Shown here one piece after another: positions 1 to 10,014 of a stretch of DNA of 64,000 nucleotides; position 1 is the first letter of the stretch, and each line of letters starts with the position of its first letter. Origin of the DNA: Bolinopsis microptera (lineage: Eukaryota; Ctenophora; Tentaculata; Lobata; Bolinopsidae). The notes below the pieces were generated by a model, which worked only from the letters and a program-made list of their open reading frames with translations, did not search any database and was not told the DNA's origin. The position numbers and the translations under genes were made by a program. The stretch spans positions 6,603,902 to 6,667,901 of the forward strand of contig NC_087076.1 in assembly GCF_026151205.1 (NCBI RefSeq), read 5' to 3'.

Positions 1-2569
1 TGTTCGCCGTCATCTCTGGAATGCCTCTCTTAGGTCCAAATATATGTACTAACGGTTGGTGATCCGTCACTAGTTCAAAGTGTCTTCCATACAGATACAT
101 ATGAAACCTTTTTATAGCCCAGACTATCCCTAAAGCTTCTTTGTCAATCTGGCTATATTTTTTCTCAGCATTCGATAATGTCCTTGAAATAAATTCAACC
201 GGACGTTCATTTGTTCCATCATCATCTATGTGTGACAATACAGCTCCCAAACCCACGCTGCTTGCGTCTGTATCCAGCTTCAAACGTTTCAGCGGGTTGT
301 AGAACGTCAATACTCTGTCAGAACAAAGTAATTTCTTTAATTCTTCGAAGGCTTTCTGTTCAGTCTTTGTCCATCGCCATTCAACTTCAGTCTTTCTCAA
401 CTCGTCCAATGGAGCGATTATTGTCGACAAATCTGGTAGATACTTGCGATAATACCCAACTGCTCCCAGAAATGCTACTAAATTTTTCACATTTTCAGGT
501 GCCTGTACTTTTAACAGATCGTCTATCTTGCTGTTGACTGGTGACATACCATGCTTGTTCACCTTGTGTCCTAGATAAATCACTTCTTCATGCATCAGCT
601 TAGATTTATTCAGTCTGCATCTGAAACCGTTTGCTTCCAGTCTTCTCACAACTTTATTCAGATTATCTAAGTGCTCTTTATCGTTCTTTCCTGATATTAA
701 AATGTCGTCTATCCTACAGCAAACCATAGGTATACCCCGTAGTACATTGTCCATCAGATTCTGAAAGATTGCTGCGCTGCTATTTATTCCATACGGCAAG
801 CGCGTCCACACATACTGTCCCATATGCGTATTCATCGTCGTGATGAGTTGATCTTCTGCTGATAGCTCCACGTTATTGTACGCTTGTTTTATGTCTATGA
901 CTGAGAACTTTTCTCCTCCTGAAACGCTTGCAAAACATTCTTCTGTAGTTGGTAACGGGTGATGTTTCATTTCCAATAGTTTGTTGACTGCTTTAAAGTC
1001 TCCACAGATTCTCACACCGTCTCCTTTTTTCACTGGCATAACTGGAGTTCCCCATGGACTTTCTTTTACTTTCTTCAAGATTCCTTGTTTCACCATGTTG
1101 TCTAACTCCTTTTCCAGTAAGTCTTTAATAGCAAAAGGTACTGCTCTTGATTTCTGCGTCACAGGTCTGCTTCCCTCCTTCAATTGGAATTGCACTTTAT
1201 AGTTCTTTACTAGACCTAGCTCATCTTTGAAGATGTCACTGGACATTATCTCTTGTACTGTCCGTGTCTTTGTTGGTGTTCCAGGATCGGTTTCGTCGTC
1301 CACACTAACAAAATTTCTCAACTGATGTATTTCAGGATCAGTCTCTTCGTCCCCACATCGTTGTCCAGTTTTAAACTCTCTCTTGGCGATATCTGTCACT
1401 GGTTCTGATTCCATAACTCCCAACACGTTCACTGTTTGTACTCCTTCTCGAGTCTCAGGAAATTCTCCTTTTTGTGCGCTACAGTTTCCATCAGTTCTCA
1501 CCAGTTTAACCTCTCTTGCTGGTCTCTGTCCAACTTCTGCTGTTTGGCCCTGTGTTCTCGTTACTAACTTTTCTAACCAGTTTTCACCACAAAACTCTGT
1601 AATCCAAGAGCGTCCAAACAGTGCTGGAAAGTGATTATCCACCACATACAGTTCCAACCCTTTCACAATCTGGTTGTTTATCGCCACTTCCACAACTGCT
1701 TTACCGCATACCTGCTGGTATTGACCATTCGCCACACGCAGTTGTTTATCACTACTTTTCAACTTAAACTCCACACCAGCTTTCTTCAGCATCTCTCTAC
1801 TGCACACAGATACACTTGATCCACTGTCAAACTCCATCAGACACTCTCGGCGATTGATCCAAACCTTGATCAGGGGTCTAGAATCACGCAAAAAGTTCAC
1901 GTTATCGAAGTAAACAGTGTTATCATGCAAAAACCTGTTATCATGCAAAATAATGTTATTGTCATGCAAATCAACATGCGAATCATCATGCAAATTACTA
2001 CCATACAGAACACTATTATCATCATCCTGAATTTTAGAATCATCAATACTTGTCAGGTTGTTGCCCAAATTTGAAGATTTTTGAAACAAAACATTTAACT
2101 GGTCATCTAAACTTACGGATTTCTCCGACAATTCACAATAGTAAATATTTCGACTCACAAACTGTTCTGTGTCCTGGTTTGAATCGCTGTTTGAATCGCT
2201 GTTGTTGCAGTCTGTTGATACATGATGTGTAGATTTACCACTCTGTTTCCAGGACTTGCGTTTCGTCTTCTTACGGCAGTCCTTAGCAGTATGATACAAT
2301 TCACCACAGTTGAAACATTTAGTATAGCAGTCCTTGGTTGCATGCGATTTGAGTTTGCATTTATTGCATCTTGTCTCCTGATTGGAACTTCCCTGTGAAG
2401 ATTTCCCTTGAGACTTCTTGCTGATCTGTACCTTATGTACAGTTTGCTGGGAGTTTTTAATCATTGCAGCCTCTGATTTAGATCTGTCCATTGCCACCAC
2501 TTTTCTATACGCTCTCTCTAGTGTCAGTTGTTCGAAATCCTCTCCAATAGCAACTCCTGTGCTTCTGAG
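1..2569 (-). CDS. pol: Nucleocapsid-protease-RT-RNase H polyprotein (partial)
   Basis: A minus-strand frame, -1 to gag, is open from 2569 through position 1 (over 850 codons). It shows two CX2CX4HX4C knuckles (about 2276-2317 and 2331-2372), an aspartic protease DSG motif near 1825-1835, RT segments including a PWGTPVMP-type block, the catalytic DD at 704-709, a tether region, and RNase H with KLDTDASSVGLGAVL and the TDHQPL signature near the left end. The residue before IDD is Arg (CRIDDIL) where YxDD is usual. Integrase is not in the window. Confidence 0.85.
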
Positions 2570-3060
2570 TTAACAATTCCCATTATAAATTGATCTAACA
2601 TTGAACTGCCGAAGTCTGTAAACTTGCATTTGACTGCCAGTTTTTTTAACCTCGCAACAAAGTCTGCTGTTTTCTCCGACTGCTTTTGGTGGCATTTGTA
2701 GAATCTGAATCGCTCTGCCAAAACAGTCGGTTTCGGGACCATGTGATTTATGAGAATTGTCTTCATCTCGAAATATGTAAGTTCGTTGACGTCATTTGGA
2801 GATGCTAAAGACGTAAGTAGGGAAAAGATTTCTGGATCAATGCTCGTTAAGAAGTGAGGTTTGATCGTTTGACATAGCTGATTATATTCCGCTAACAGTT
2901 GTGCATGCGCGGTTCGTTGCGCTTCATTCGGATTCTCTACTAACGGTTCCGGTTCAACCGGATAGGATTTTTGGGACTTGAGAAACCATGTGTACTGCTC
3001 GAACCAGTCTTCCGGCGCGCTGACTGTAGCGGTCAGAGGATAGGGGTAGGATTTTGTCAT
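2524..3060 (-). CDS. Gag capsid-like protein of Mag-like element
   Basis: An open frame of about 178 residues from the ATG immediately after the primer site; an upstream in-frame ATG at 3108 lies inside the LTR and is unlikely to be used. The protein begins MTKSYPYPLT and has the hydrophobic and helical spacing of Ty3/gypsy capsids, including FRFYKCHQ and VARLKKLAVKCKF. It stops at 2524 without zinc knuckles; these lie downstream in the -1 frame. Either the capsid is separated from nucleocapsid-pol by a -1 frameshift, or one base has been lost or gained here. Confidence 0.7.
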   Translation of the reverse strand: MTKSYPYPLTATVSAPEDWFEQYTWFLKSQKSYPVEPEPLVENPNEAQRTAHAQLLAEYNQLCQTIKPHFLTSIDPEIFSLLTSLASPNDVNELTYFEMKTILINHMVPKPTVLAERFRFYKCHQKQSEKTADFVARLKKLAVKCKFTDFGSSMLDQFIMGIVNSEAQELLLERISNN

Positions 3061-3071
3061 ACTCGTCGCCA
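3061..3071 (-). other. Primer-binding site of the Mag-like element
   Basis: The minus strand reads TGGCGACGAGT, beginning TGG as expected for pairing with a tRNA 3' CCA end. It lies two bases inside the LTR and abuts the gag start codon at 3060. The tRNA identity was not determined. Confidence 0.65.
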
Positions 3072-3073
3072 AT

Positions 3074-3178
3074 TGTAATAGCTCGCTTAGCTTGAACAAT
3101 GGATACACATAGCTGTTACTCTAATCAGAGGCTGAAGATAATATCATTAATAATACATAACATAAATAATACATAACA
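3074..3178 (-). repeat. 5' LTR of the Mag-like element (105 bp)
   Basis: On the plus strand this begins TGTAATAGC at 3074 and ends CATAACA at 3178, so it is TG...CA bounded in both directions. The outer edge is fixed by the point where homology with 25994 onward begins; the inner edge by the primer-binding site two bases away. An LTR of about 100 bp is short, though Mag elements are known for short LTRs. The partner LTR is outside the window. Confidence 0.75.
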
Positions 3179-3227
3179 GTCACGTGATATCGATCCTGCA
3201 TTCTGATTCGCTCCAGGGCTGCATGTC

Positions 3228-3260
3228 TATAAATACCCACACACAGACCACTAAGTCAGT
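3228..3260 (+). promoter_or_regulatory. Putative TATA/Inr core promoter, copy 1
   Basis: TATAAATA at 3228-3235 is followed by TCAGT with its A at 3258, 30 bases downstream, which is normal TATA-to-initiator spacing. A short open exon with ATG follows at 3374. The paralogous site at 26042 keeps the TATA box but lacks the TCAGTG hexamer. No expression data; inference from spacing and context. Confidence 0.45.
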
Positions 3261-3373
3261 GACTTCTTAGTATGTTCTGATATTGTTACCTAGCAAGCTA
3301 GCAGTGGAAATTATTTCTTATGACCTCATATTCCGTTCTTTTTCTCTCGTCTTTTTAAACCATAACAATTTTG

Positions 3374-3487
3374 ATGAGTTTCGAGATGGCCAGGCCTACT
3401 CTCATGCTGTCTATAGGTGATGATTAACTCTGAAAAACTAGGGACAACAGGAATTTCAATAGCATCAGATCCAGAGTCTGTGACTCT
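3374..3487 (+). CDS. Putative signal-peptide exons, copy 1 (3374-3416 and 3451-3487)
   Basis: ATG at 3374 opens 43 coding bases to a donor (ATAG/gtgatg); a 34-base gap with acceptor ACAACAG leads to a 37-base exon ending before gtaagtg. Spliced, they read MSFEMARPTLMLSIG then ISIASDPESVTL: a basic start, a hydrophobic core and small residues before SD, as in a cleavable signal peptide. The 34-base intron would be very short, so the exon pair could also be read as one misjudged unit. The same arrangement is at 26174-26287. The lectin-like exon at 6838 would follow. Confidence 0.4.
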
Positions 3488-3953
3488 GTAAGTGTATCAC
3501 AAAGTTCTTCAGTATGCTGTTCGCGGTTTCTTTTTCACCCTTTTTCGACTTTACCATTTCTGTCGGTACAACCTAATTTATGTCGATATGATCCTTCAGC
3601 CGTTTTAACAAAACATGTTGGGATAGATCGATTAAAAATGAAATGCAATGTCCAAGAGGAGCTCTATAACCCTTTTAGTGCAATAGCTCAATAGGACTTT
3701 GGTAAAGTTTTGTGCTTCGTAGTTTCACAACGGTCTTTCCTCCCAACAAAGTAGTTCAGCAGTAGGAACGGTGATGTCATTACTATATTATAATTCAGAG
3801 AATGTACGACCGCCCACGTGCAAATTAGATGAAAATAAGAAGTTGCATAGTAACCATAGTAACGAGGGTTATTACACGCACGTGCACGTGCATTGTATCG
3901 TTTTGATCGTTTTTGTTGTTATTACGTTGTGTTCAGTGCGAGCTACATCTTAA

Positions 3954-3954
3954 G

Positions 3955-3985
<31 letters not shown>

Positions 3986-5328
3986 AATGGATATTTTTTT
4001 GTGAAACTTGATTTCGAGATAGCAGTTGACCAACAAACTAGAACCAGTGACCGAACTTTTGAGGGGGTCCCGGACCCTAACCGCCAAACGGTGCCTGCGG
4101 GGCAGCCACGCCCATATTTGGTCCAAATTAGGCCCAATTTAGCCAAATACCCTGAACATGCCCAAAACCCAAATTTTAGGTGCTCTACTTGTAGCTAGTG
4201 GTCTCTTGAACTCGTATATGAAATTTCATCAAGATTGGACAAAAAATGACTGAGTTATGAGCCAAAAAACATATGCCCATATTTGGGCATACGCACCAAA
4301 TTTGGTAGATTTCGTCCCATAAATTGGTTAAATATCAATATTTTTCACTGAAACTTACTTTATATGAAAGGTAAGCCTAAACTAGATATTCTCTGTAAGT
4401 TATAGCTTTATATCTGTTTAAATGTGGATACTAAGGCGAAAAGACCACAAAAAATGAACTAAATTGCCCATATCTTGGTTCGCGATATTCGCGGAATTGA
4501 TCTCATTAAAATTGTAACAACTCGATCAGTTTTCAAAATTTTTCCATGAAATTTTCGGAATCGACTCGAAATCGCATTTCCACCTTAGTTTGAGAACAGA
4601 TTTTTGATTTAGGCCTCCAAAAAAATTTGGCGGCCAAATTCCAAAATTTTCCCGGAGAAATTCAGAATTTGGCCGCCAAATTTTTTTTGAGGCCTTAATC
4701 AAAAATCTGTTGTCAAACTAAGGTGGAAATGCGATTTCGAGTCGATCCCAAAAATTTCATGGAAAAATTTTGAAAACTGATTGAGTTGTTACAATTTTAA
4801 TGAGATCAATTCCGCGAATATCGCGAACCAAGATATGGGCAATTTAGTTCATTTTTTGTGGTCTTTTCGCCTTAGTATCCACATTTAAACAGATATAAAG
4901 CTATAACTTACAGAGAATATGTAGTTTAGGCTTACCTTTCATATAAAGTAAGTTTCAGTGAAAAATATTGATATTTGACCAATTTATGGGACGAAATCTA
5001 CCAAATTTGGTGCGTATGCCCAAATATGGGCATATGTTTTTTGGCTCATAACTCAGTCATTTTTTGTCCAATCTTGATGAAATTTCATATACGACTTCAA
5101 GAGACCACTAGCTACAAGTAGAGCACCTAAAATTTGGGTTTTGGGCATGTTCAGGGTATTTGGCTAAATTGGGCCTAATTTGGACCAAATATGGGCGTGG
5201 CTGCCCCGCAGGCACCGTTTGGCGGTTAGGGTCCGGGACCCCCTCAAAAGTTCGGTCACTGGTTCTAGTTTGTTGGTCAACTGCTATCTCGAAATCAAGT
5301 TTCACAAAAAAATATCCATTGGCCCCCC
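3954..5328. mobile_element. Poly-G-bounded foldback element 1
   Basis: A 30-base G run at 3954-3983 opens an arm of about 670 bp that is repeated in reverse complement up to a six-base C run at 5323-5328. The centre is near 4653, around paired AATTTGGCGGCCAAATT / AATTTGGCCGCCAAATT blocks. No transposase frame is present. The unoccupied site is visible in the 26760 copy (CATCTTAAATCTC), placing insertion after CTTAA. The family resembles foldback or long-TIR MITEs; I cannot assign it to a superfamily. Confidence 0.75.
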
Positions 5329-5846
5329 AATGACAACAGGAATTTCAATAGCATCAGATCCAGAGTCTGTGACTCTGTAAGTGTATCACTATGACTAAGT
5401 TCTTCAGTATGCTGTTCGGTTTCTTTTTCACCCTTTTTCGACTTTACCATTTCTGTCGGTACAACCTAATTTATGTCGATATGATCCTTCAGCCGTTTTA
5501 ACAAAACATGTTGAGATAGATCGATTAAAAATGAAATGCAATGTCCAAGAGGAGCTCTATAACCCTTTTAGTGCAATAGCTCAATAGGACTTTGGTAAAG
5601 TTTTGTGCTTCGTAGTTTCACAACGGTCTTTCCTCCCAACAAAGTAGTTCAGCAGTAGGAACGGTGATGTCATTACTATATTATAATTCAGAGAATGTAC
5701 GACCGCCCACGTGCAAATTAGATGAAAATAAGAAGTTGCATAGTAACCATAGTAACGAGGGTTATTACACGCACGTGCACGTGCATTGTATCGTTTTGAT
5801 CGTTTTTGTTGTTATTACGTTGTGTTCAGTGCGAGCTACATCTTAA
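5329..5846 (+). repeat. Direct duplicate of 3443-3953
   Basis: Starts at GACAACAGG, the putative exon 2 acceptor, and runs to the same CTTAA insertion point as 3953. It includes a second copy of the putative 37-base exon (about 5340-5376) and the CACGTGCACGTG repeat (5772-5783). A few small differences from 3443-3953 argue against a simple copy artefact. It separates the two foldback elements. Confidence 0.8.
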
Positions 5847-6594
5847 GGGGGGGGGGGGGGGGGGGGGGGGGCCAATGGATATTTTTTTGTGAAACTTGAT
5901 TTCGAGATAGCAGTTGACCAACAAACTAGAACCAGTGACCGAACTTTTGAGGGGGTCCCGGACCCTAACCGCCAAACGGTGCCTGCGGGGCAGCCACGCC
6001 CATATTTGGTCCAAATTAGGCCCAATTTAGCCAAATACCCTGAACATGCCCAAAACCCAAATTTTAGGTGCTCTACTTGTAGCTAGTGGTCTCCTGAACT
6101 CGTATATGAAATTTCATCAAGATTGGACAAAAAATGACTGAGTTATGAGCCAAAAAACATATGCCCATATTTGGGCATACGCACCAAATTTGGTAGATTT
6201 CGTCCCATAAATTGGTCAAATATCAATATTTTTCACTGAAACTTACTTTATATGAAAGGTAAGCCTAAACTACATATTCTCTGTAAGTTATAGCTTTATA
6301 TATGTTTAAATGTGGATACTAAGGCGAAAAGACCACAAAAAATGAACTAAATTGCCCATATCTTGGTTCGCGATATTCGCGGAATTGATCTCATTAAAAT
6401 TGTAACAACTCAATCAGTTTTCAAAATTTTTCCATGAAATTTTTGGGATCGACTCGAAATCGCATTTCCACCTTAGTTTGACAACAGATTTTTGATTAAG
6501 GCCTCAAAAAAAATTTGGCGGCCAAATTCTGAATTTCTCCGGGAAAATTTTGGAATTTGGCCGCCAAATTTTTTTGGAGGCCTAAATCAAAAAT
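5847..6594. mobile_element. Poly-G-bounded foldback element 2, one arm plus centre
   Basis: G run of 25 (5847-5871), then an arm matching element 1, ending in the central GGCGGCC region and AATCAAAAAT. Its central spacer is the reverse complement of that in element 1, so the centre has flipped relative to the flanks. The second arm is absent; the sequence passes directly into ATAAAAATACTAGC, the host sequence seen near 26830. A deletion or rearrangement at short A/T homology is likely. Confidence 0.7.
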
Positions 6595-6837
6595 ATAAAA
6601 ATACTAGCTTCATCCCTGTTACCACGGGCTTCATAGTTCTTAATAAAATAGTTCTAAATAAAAGGATTGTACACAGATATCATTTGGTTAGCTGGACTTT
6701 CGTAAACTCAAGAAAGAGATCACGTCGATTAATATTTTATAATGGTAGTACACGATACAAATTTGAAATTTTGAAGTACATTTTTATGTATTTATGTTGT
6801 AATAGAATGATTGATATTTACCCACTATATTTCACAG

Positions 6838-7302
6838 GGTGGATTAGTCCAAAATTACAACAGAGCTACAGCCTAGAGTTAAGTCAAACCCTGGAACTAA
6901 AGACCACCATGAATCAGGTTGAAGCCCCCATAACCGTTTATTTTATTTTCCCCGAAGACGAAACTCAGTACATCAACTTCAAATGCACGGATCTTAATTC
7001 AAGCAGATGGATCCTCGTGATCCAACAATGCATGCCTGACTCGTGGGATGCGGCCCAGCCCCTGAATGGAGTTTCAAGTGACCAGATAAAAGTGTGGCGA
7101 ATCACCCGAACAGAGACCAGCTTGCTAGTGGAGTGCAATGGTGTGACTGTCCTTATCTTCAACTTCGCGAGTGACTACAAGGACGGTTTCTCAAGCTGTC
7201 ATAGCTTCTGGACTAGGCATTCCACAGCGATCAAGTTTAACTGGAGTGGCGGATTGTATAAAAACAACGGGCATTTGTCCATGAGAACAGCTGTATATAA
7301 GG
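6838..7302 (+). CDS. Lectin-like domain exon, copy 1
   Basis: A 465-base open exon between acceptor TTTCACAG and donor G/gtatat, phase 1-1. It encodes about 155 residues with a beta-rich pattern: YSLELSQTLELKTT, VYFIFPEDE, a core KVWRITRTETSLLVECNG followed by VTVLIFNF, then a Cys/Trp segment ending near IKFNWSGG. This reads as an extracellular beta-sandwich (galectin or lectin-like) module; I recall similar domains in marine invertebrate predicted proteins but cannot name a family. An alternative acceptor (GGATTAG, 10 bases later) would match the phase 2 end of the preceding putative exon. It is nearly identical to 27075-27539. No F5/8C exons follow here. Confidence 0.7.
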
Positions 7303-7364
7303 GTATATATTTTGTTAACATTCATTAACTAATTTTGGTCTACAGCATTTTGGGTTGATATTAT

Positions 7365-7930
7365 AATAAACCACGTGCAAATTAGGTTTTAAAAAAAGGT
7401 TGCAAAGTAACCATAGTAACGAGGGTTATTACACGCACGTGCACGTGAAATGATTATTCAACGTCATTTTGATCGGTTTTGTTGATGTTACGCTGTGTTT
7501 AAGTGTTTAGTACGAGCAACATTTTAATTGGCTGTATCTTCGGTTGTGTAGGATATTTTTTGAACTTACTAAAGTATAACTAACAAAAAATACTATTAGC
7601 TTCCTCCCTGTGACCATGGGTTTTCTAATTCTAGTCTTACTTATAATTCAGAGAATTCCCTTTGTATGTACAACTGCCCACGTGCAAATTAGATGAAAAA
7701 TAAGAAGTTGCATAATAACCATGGTAACGGTGTTCAAAAGCTCACGTGCACGTGCAAAGATTTGCGACCGGCATTTTGATCGGTTTTATCGAATTACGTT
7801 GTGTTCAGTGCGAGCTACATTTTAATCGGCTGTATCTTCGATTGGGATGAATATTTTTTGATGCGATAAAAACTGTCTACCTAAGAATACTATTAGTTTC
7901 CTCCCTGTGAGTGTGGCCACGGGCTTTCTA
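7365..7930 (+). repeat. Two tandem copies of a ~250-bp repeat with CACGTGCACGTG
   Basis: Each copy runs from a CCACGTGCAAATTAG block through GTAACCATAGTAACG, a CACGTGCACGTG double E-box palindrome (7436-7447, 7743-7754), a TTTTGATCGG block, GCGAGCTACATTTTAA and GGCTGTATCTTCG, to TTCCTCCCTG and an ACGGGCTTTCTAG-like end. Other copies lie at about 3797, 5690, 26610, 27590 and 27900. No coding potential was seen; a short nonautonomous transposon is plausible. Confidence 0.7.
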
Positions 7931-8259
7931 GTATTAATTATAAAGTTATAAACAATTTAAGCTCAATAATATTCATGTCATATTTTCTCTACTGAAATTT
8001 TTGTCTCTCTAAAATTAGTCGCCGAAAAATTTAGTCTCATGAAATTTGGATTACAACAATTTTAGTCAAAAGTTTGAACAACACGGACATTAAGTTTATG
8101 AAGAGATAATAATTTAATTATCTAAGATGTTTATCAAATAGAACCCGACCGACCGACCTGCCTTGTCTGTTCTATGACCGAAATATGATTAGTCATCACT
8201 TTCAGAATACGAGATACTAATAGTGGAGAAAGGTACTGGTTCCAGTTTAGGAAGTGAAT
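7931..8259. other. No gene recognised
   Basis: AT-rich sequence between the CACGTG repeats and the non-LTR retrotransposon. It contains direct GACCGACCGACC triplication near 8146. The 5' boundary of the non-LTR element probably lies at its right end, but no target duplication was identified. Confidence 0.5.
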
Positions 8260-8345
8260 ATGTCGGAATGTTCGTCCCAAGAGACACAGACGTATGCAGT
8301 AAGTATTTCCGAGTTCTTCAAACAGTTTCCAACGTTATGCTCTGA

Positions 8346-8657
8346 AGAAAAGGCTTCATAGGTGTTAGAGTTGGGAATGGTAATAAATTGAATGTTTACT
8401 TTCAGAATGTTCAAGGTCTCATCCCTTTTGGTGAACTGAACAATGCCCATCCAATGATTGATACCACTAAATGTCTTGAAGTGTCGACTTATCTTAATGA
8501 GGCTAAGATAGATATTGCAATACTTAACGAAACCTGGTTTAAGAGTTCTATTGCTGATAGTGAATTTCTGCACCCTGACAGATATAAGATATTTCGCTCT
8601 GATAGATCGAAGAAAACTCATCCACCAGATCCTTCTAATCCAACCCGGTTTAGGAGG
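8346..8657 (+). pseudogene. Endonuclease N-terminal fragment of the non-LTR element
   Basis: About 104 codons including NVYFQNVQGLI and IDIAILNETWF, the first two conserved blocks of apurinic-endonuclease-like domains (Asn and Glu of the active site). No ATG precedes these blocks in frame, so the true N-terminus is lost or frame-shifted. The frame ends at the LTR element junction at 8658 and resumes at 12400. Confidence 0.8.
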
Positions 8658-9338
8658 TGTTGTAATATGGTATTTAGAGATATCTTTTAGGATATCTTAG
8701 TTTTAGTATAACGTTTAAGGGACGTAGAATTTAGTATGTATTTCCGGGTATATAATAACCAATGTTTTTATATGTTCGTATTTGGGAGTTACACATTTTG
8801 AGTGTAGGTCGGTTGGCTGGCAGAACTACTGTCAGACTAACTGTCTGAAACGAGCCGTCCGCTCACTTTGCACCTGACTTACAGCCAGGTTGGTCCTCGC
8901 GACCACAGCGTGACTGCTAGTGGAGTGCTCATTGGCGAGACGGCGTGCCACGTGGTACAAGCAGATGCGTTGTGCCGTCACGCAGTGTGGCGTGACGAAG
9001 TTTTTAGAGTATACCCGGAGAGCCGGATGTGGAGAGCTCACTTCTTAGTTGCCCCTTAATCATTTTTAAGGGATTCAAATTGACGGTAGCCAGTCTTACT
9101 GAGCACTACCATTTGTGATTAGACACGTCGAGTGATCTATTAGTCACGTCAATTGATTGGAGCGAACACTTAGAGGTTTTTATCTGTTGACGTTCACTTT
9201 GTATTACTTTTCCATTTAATTAATTATCCATTTTAATTTACTCGTTTCCTTTCTACATACGGTACGCCCTGCCGTTCGTGCTACGTGACTAGAGCTTGAC
9301 TAGCATACACTAAACACTAAGGAACTCAGTTTTCTATA
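8658..9338 (+). repeat. 5' LTR
   Basis: Begins TGTTGTAATATGG, ends CAGTTTTCTATA. It contains ATATCTTTTAGGATAT inverted symmetry near its start and TATATAATAACC around 8750, which may serve as a TATA element. Open frames of 60-70 codons inside are taken as chance. Related LTR 3' ends occur at about 35500-35609, 35712-35892 (inverted) and 37449-37612. Confidence 0.9.
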
Positions 9339-9340
9339 TC

Positions 9341-9358
9341 TGGAGGCCACTTTTAGTG
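9341..9358 (+). other. Candidate primer-binding site
   Basis: TGGAGGCCACTTTTAGTG, two bases after the 5' LTR. TGG start and position fit a tRNA primer site; the tRNA is not identified. Confidence 0.5.
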
Positions 9359-9667
9359 TTGCTATTTTCTCGCTCGTGATCCTTCTAGTATCACCTATAT
9401 TCAGTATAGTTTCGTTTAAGATCCTAACGTTTCTCATTTGATAAGCTAAGTTCGGTGTACGTTGCAGTGCAGAAGAATTACGTGGAGATTGTTCGAGATC
9501 TTTCAGTACTTCCTACTAGATTTGGTAAGTGTGGCTACCCATTTTGTGGTACCTGTATATTCCAGTTGAGTGCTATCGTTTTAACGAGCACCTAGTTTAC
9601 AGCCGTTTGTGAGCTTCAGTACTGTTAAATCTATATAGATAGCTCGTATTCGTGAGATTAAGCTACC

Positions 9668-9949
9668 ATGAGAAGTGATGATCGTAGGAACACGTATGTT
9701 TGGTCACGTTATCAGCCAACTCGCAACGTGGGTAATTCTAATAATAGGGGATTACGTAACGTTCGTCATCAGTTTGAAGGTTGTTGGGAGTGTGGTGATA
9801 TAGGACATTTTCAGAGAAACTGTCCGAGCAGATTTGCTGGTAATAGAGGTAGATATCAAGACAGAGGGTCTTCATATCAGAGTGGTTATGGCCAACAGAG
9901 TTGGAACAGAGTGTATAGACCTAACAGTCAGGTGCCTTTAAACTTCTAA
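9668..9949 (+). CDS. gag: Nucleocapsid remnant (single zinc knuckle)
   Basis: 93 codons from ATG. One CX2CX4HX4C knuckle (CWECGDIGHFQRNC) sits within an Arg/Gly/Asn-rich, RNA-binding-like sequence with RGRYQDRGSS and SGYGQQSW. Capsid is absent upstream, so the gag gene is reduced to its RNA-binding tail. It is followed 65 bases later by the 10015 frame. Confidence 0.7.
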   Translation: MRSDDRRNTYVWSRYQPTRNVGNSNNRGLRNVRHQFEGCWECGDIGHFQRNCPSRFAGNRGRYQDRGSSYQSGYGQQSWNRVYRPNSQVPLNF

Positions 9950-10014
9950 AGGGTGGCCCTAGATTTAAGAGGAGGTCACCCGCGGTCAAAAACACACGCA
10001 TTTATGAGATTGTA

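Larger units (their letters stand above)
1..3178 (-). mobile_element. Ty3/gypsy LTR retrotransposon, Mag-like, truncated by window edge
   Basis: Reading leftward on the minus strand the order is LTR, primer-binding site, gag capsid, two zinc knuckles, aspartic protease, reverse transcriptase and RNase H; integrase and the second LTR would lie outside the window. This order is diagnostic of Ty3/gypsy elements. Position 3179 is an exact junction: the host sequence from there onward recurs at 25994 without the element. The very short LTR and the capsid start directly behind the primer site recall the Mag clade, which is an inference. The pol frame has no stop to the window edge, so the copy looks young. 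Confidence 0.9.
3179..3953 (+). repeat. Segmental duplication copy 1 (matches 25994-26760)
   Basis: From 3179 the sequence tracks 25994 onward almost base for base: promoter-like TATA region, two putative short exons, and the start of the CACGTGCACGTG-bearing repeat. It stops matching at 3953, where a poly-G foldback element interrupts. A second partial copy starts at 5331. It looks like the 5' part of a duplicated secreted-protein gene. Confidence 0.8.

Noticed and set aside
3951..5331. Target duplication around foldback element 1
   Set aside because: Left flank CTTAA and right flank AATGA do not match; the right flank is a duplication breakpoint, so no duplication can be claimed.
6838..7302. 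Farnesoic acid O-methyltransferase-type domain for the lectin-like exon
   Set aside because: The characteristic GGW and W(I/V)SW blocks of that family are not present; left as an unnamed beta-sandwich-like module.
8832..9059. Opposed 60-70 codon frames in the LTRs (also 11889-12116)
   Set aside because: They lie inside both LTRs, overlap each other on opposite strands and show no domain; treated as chance frames.
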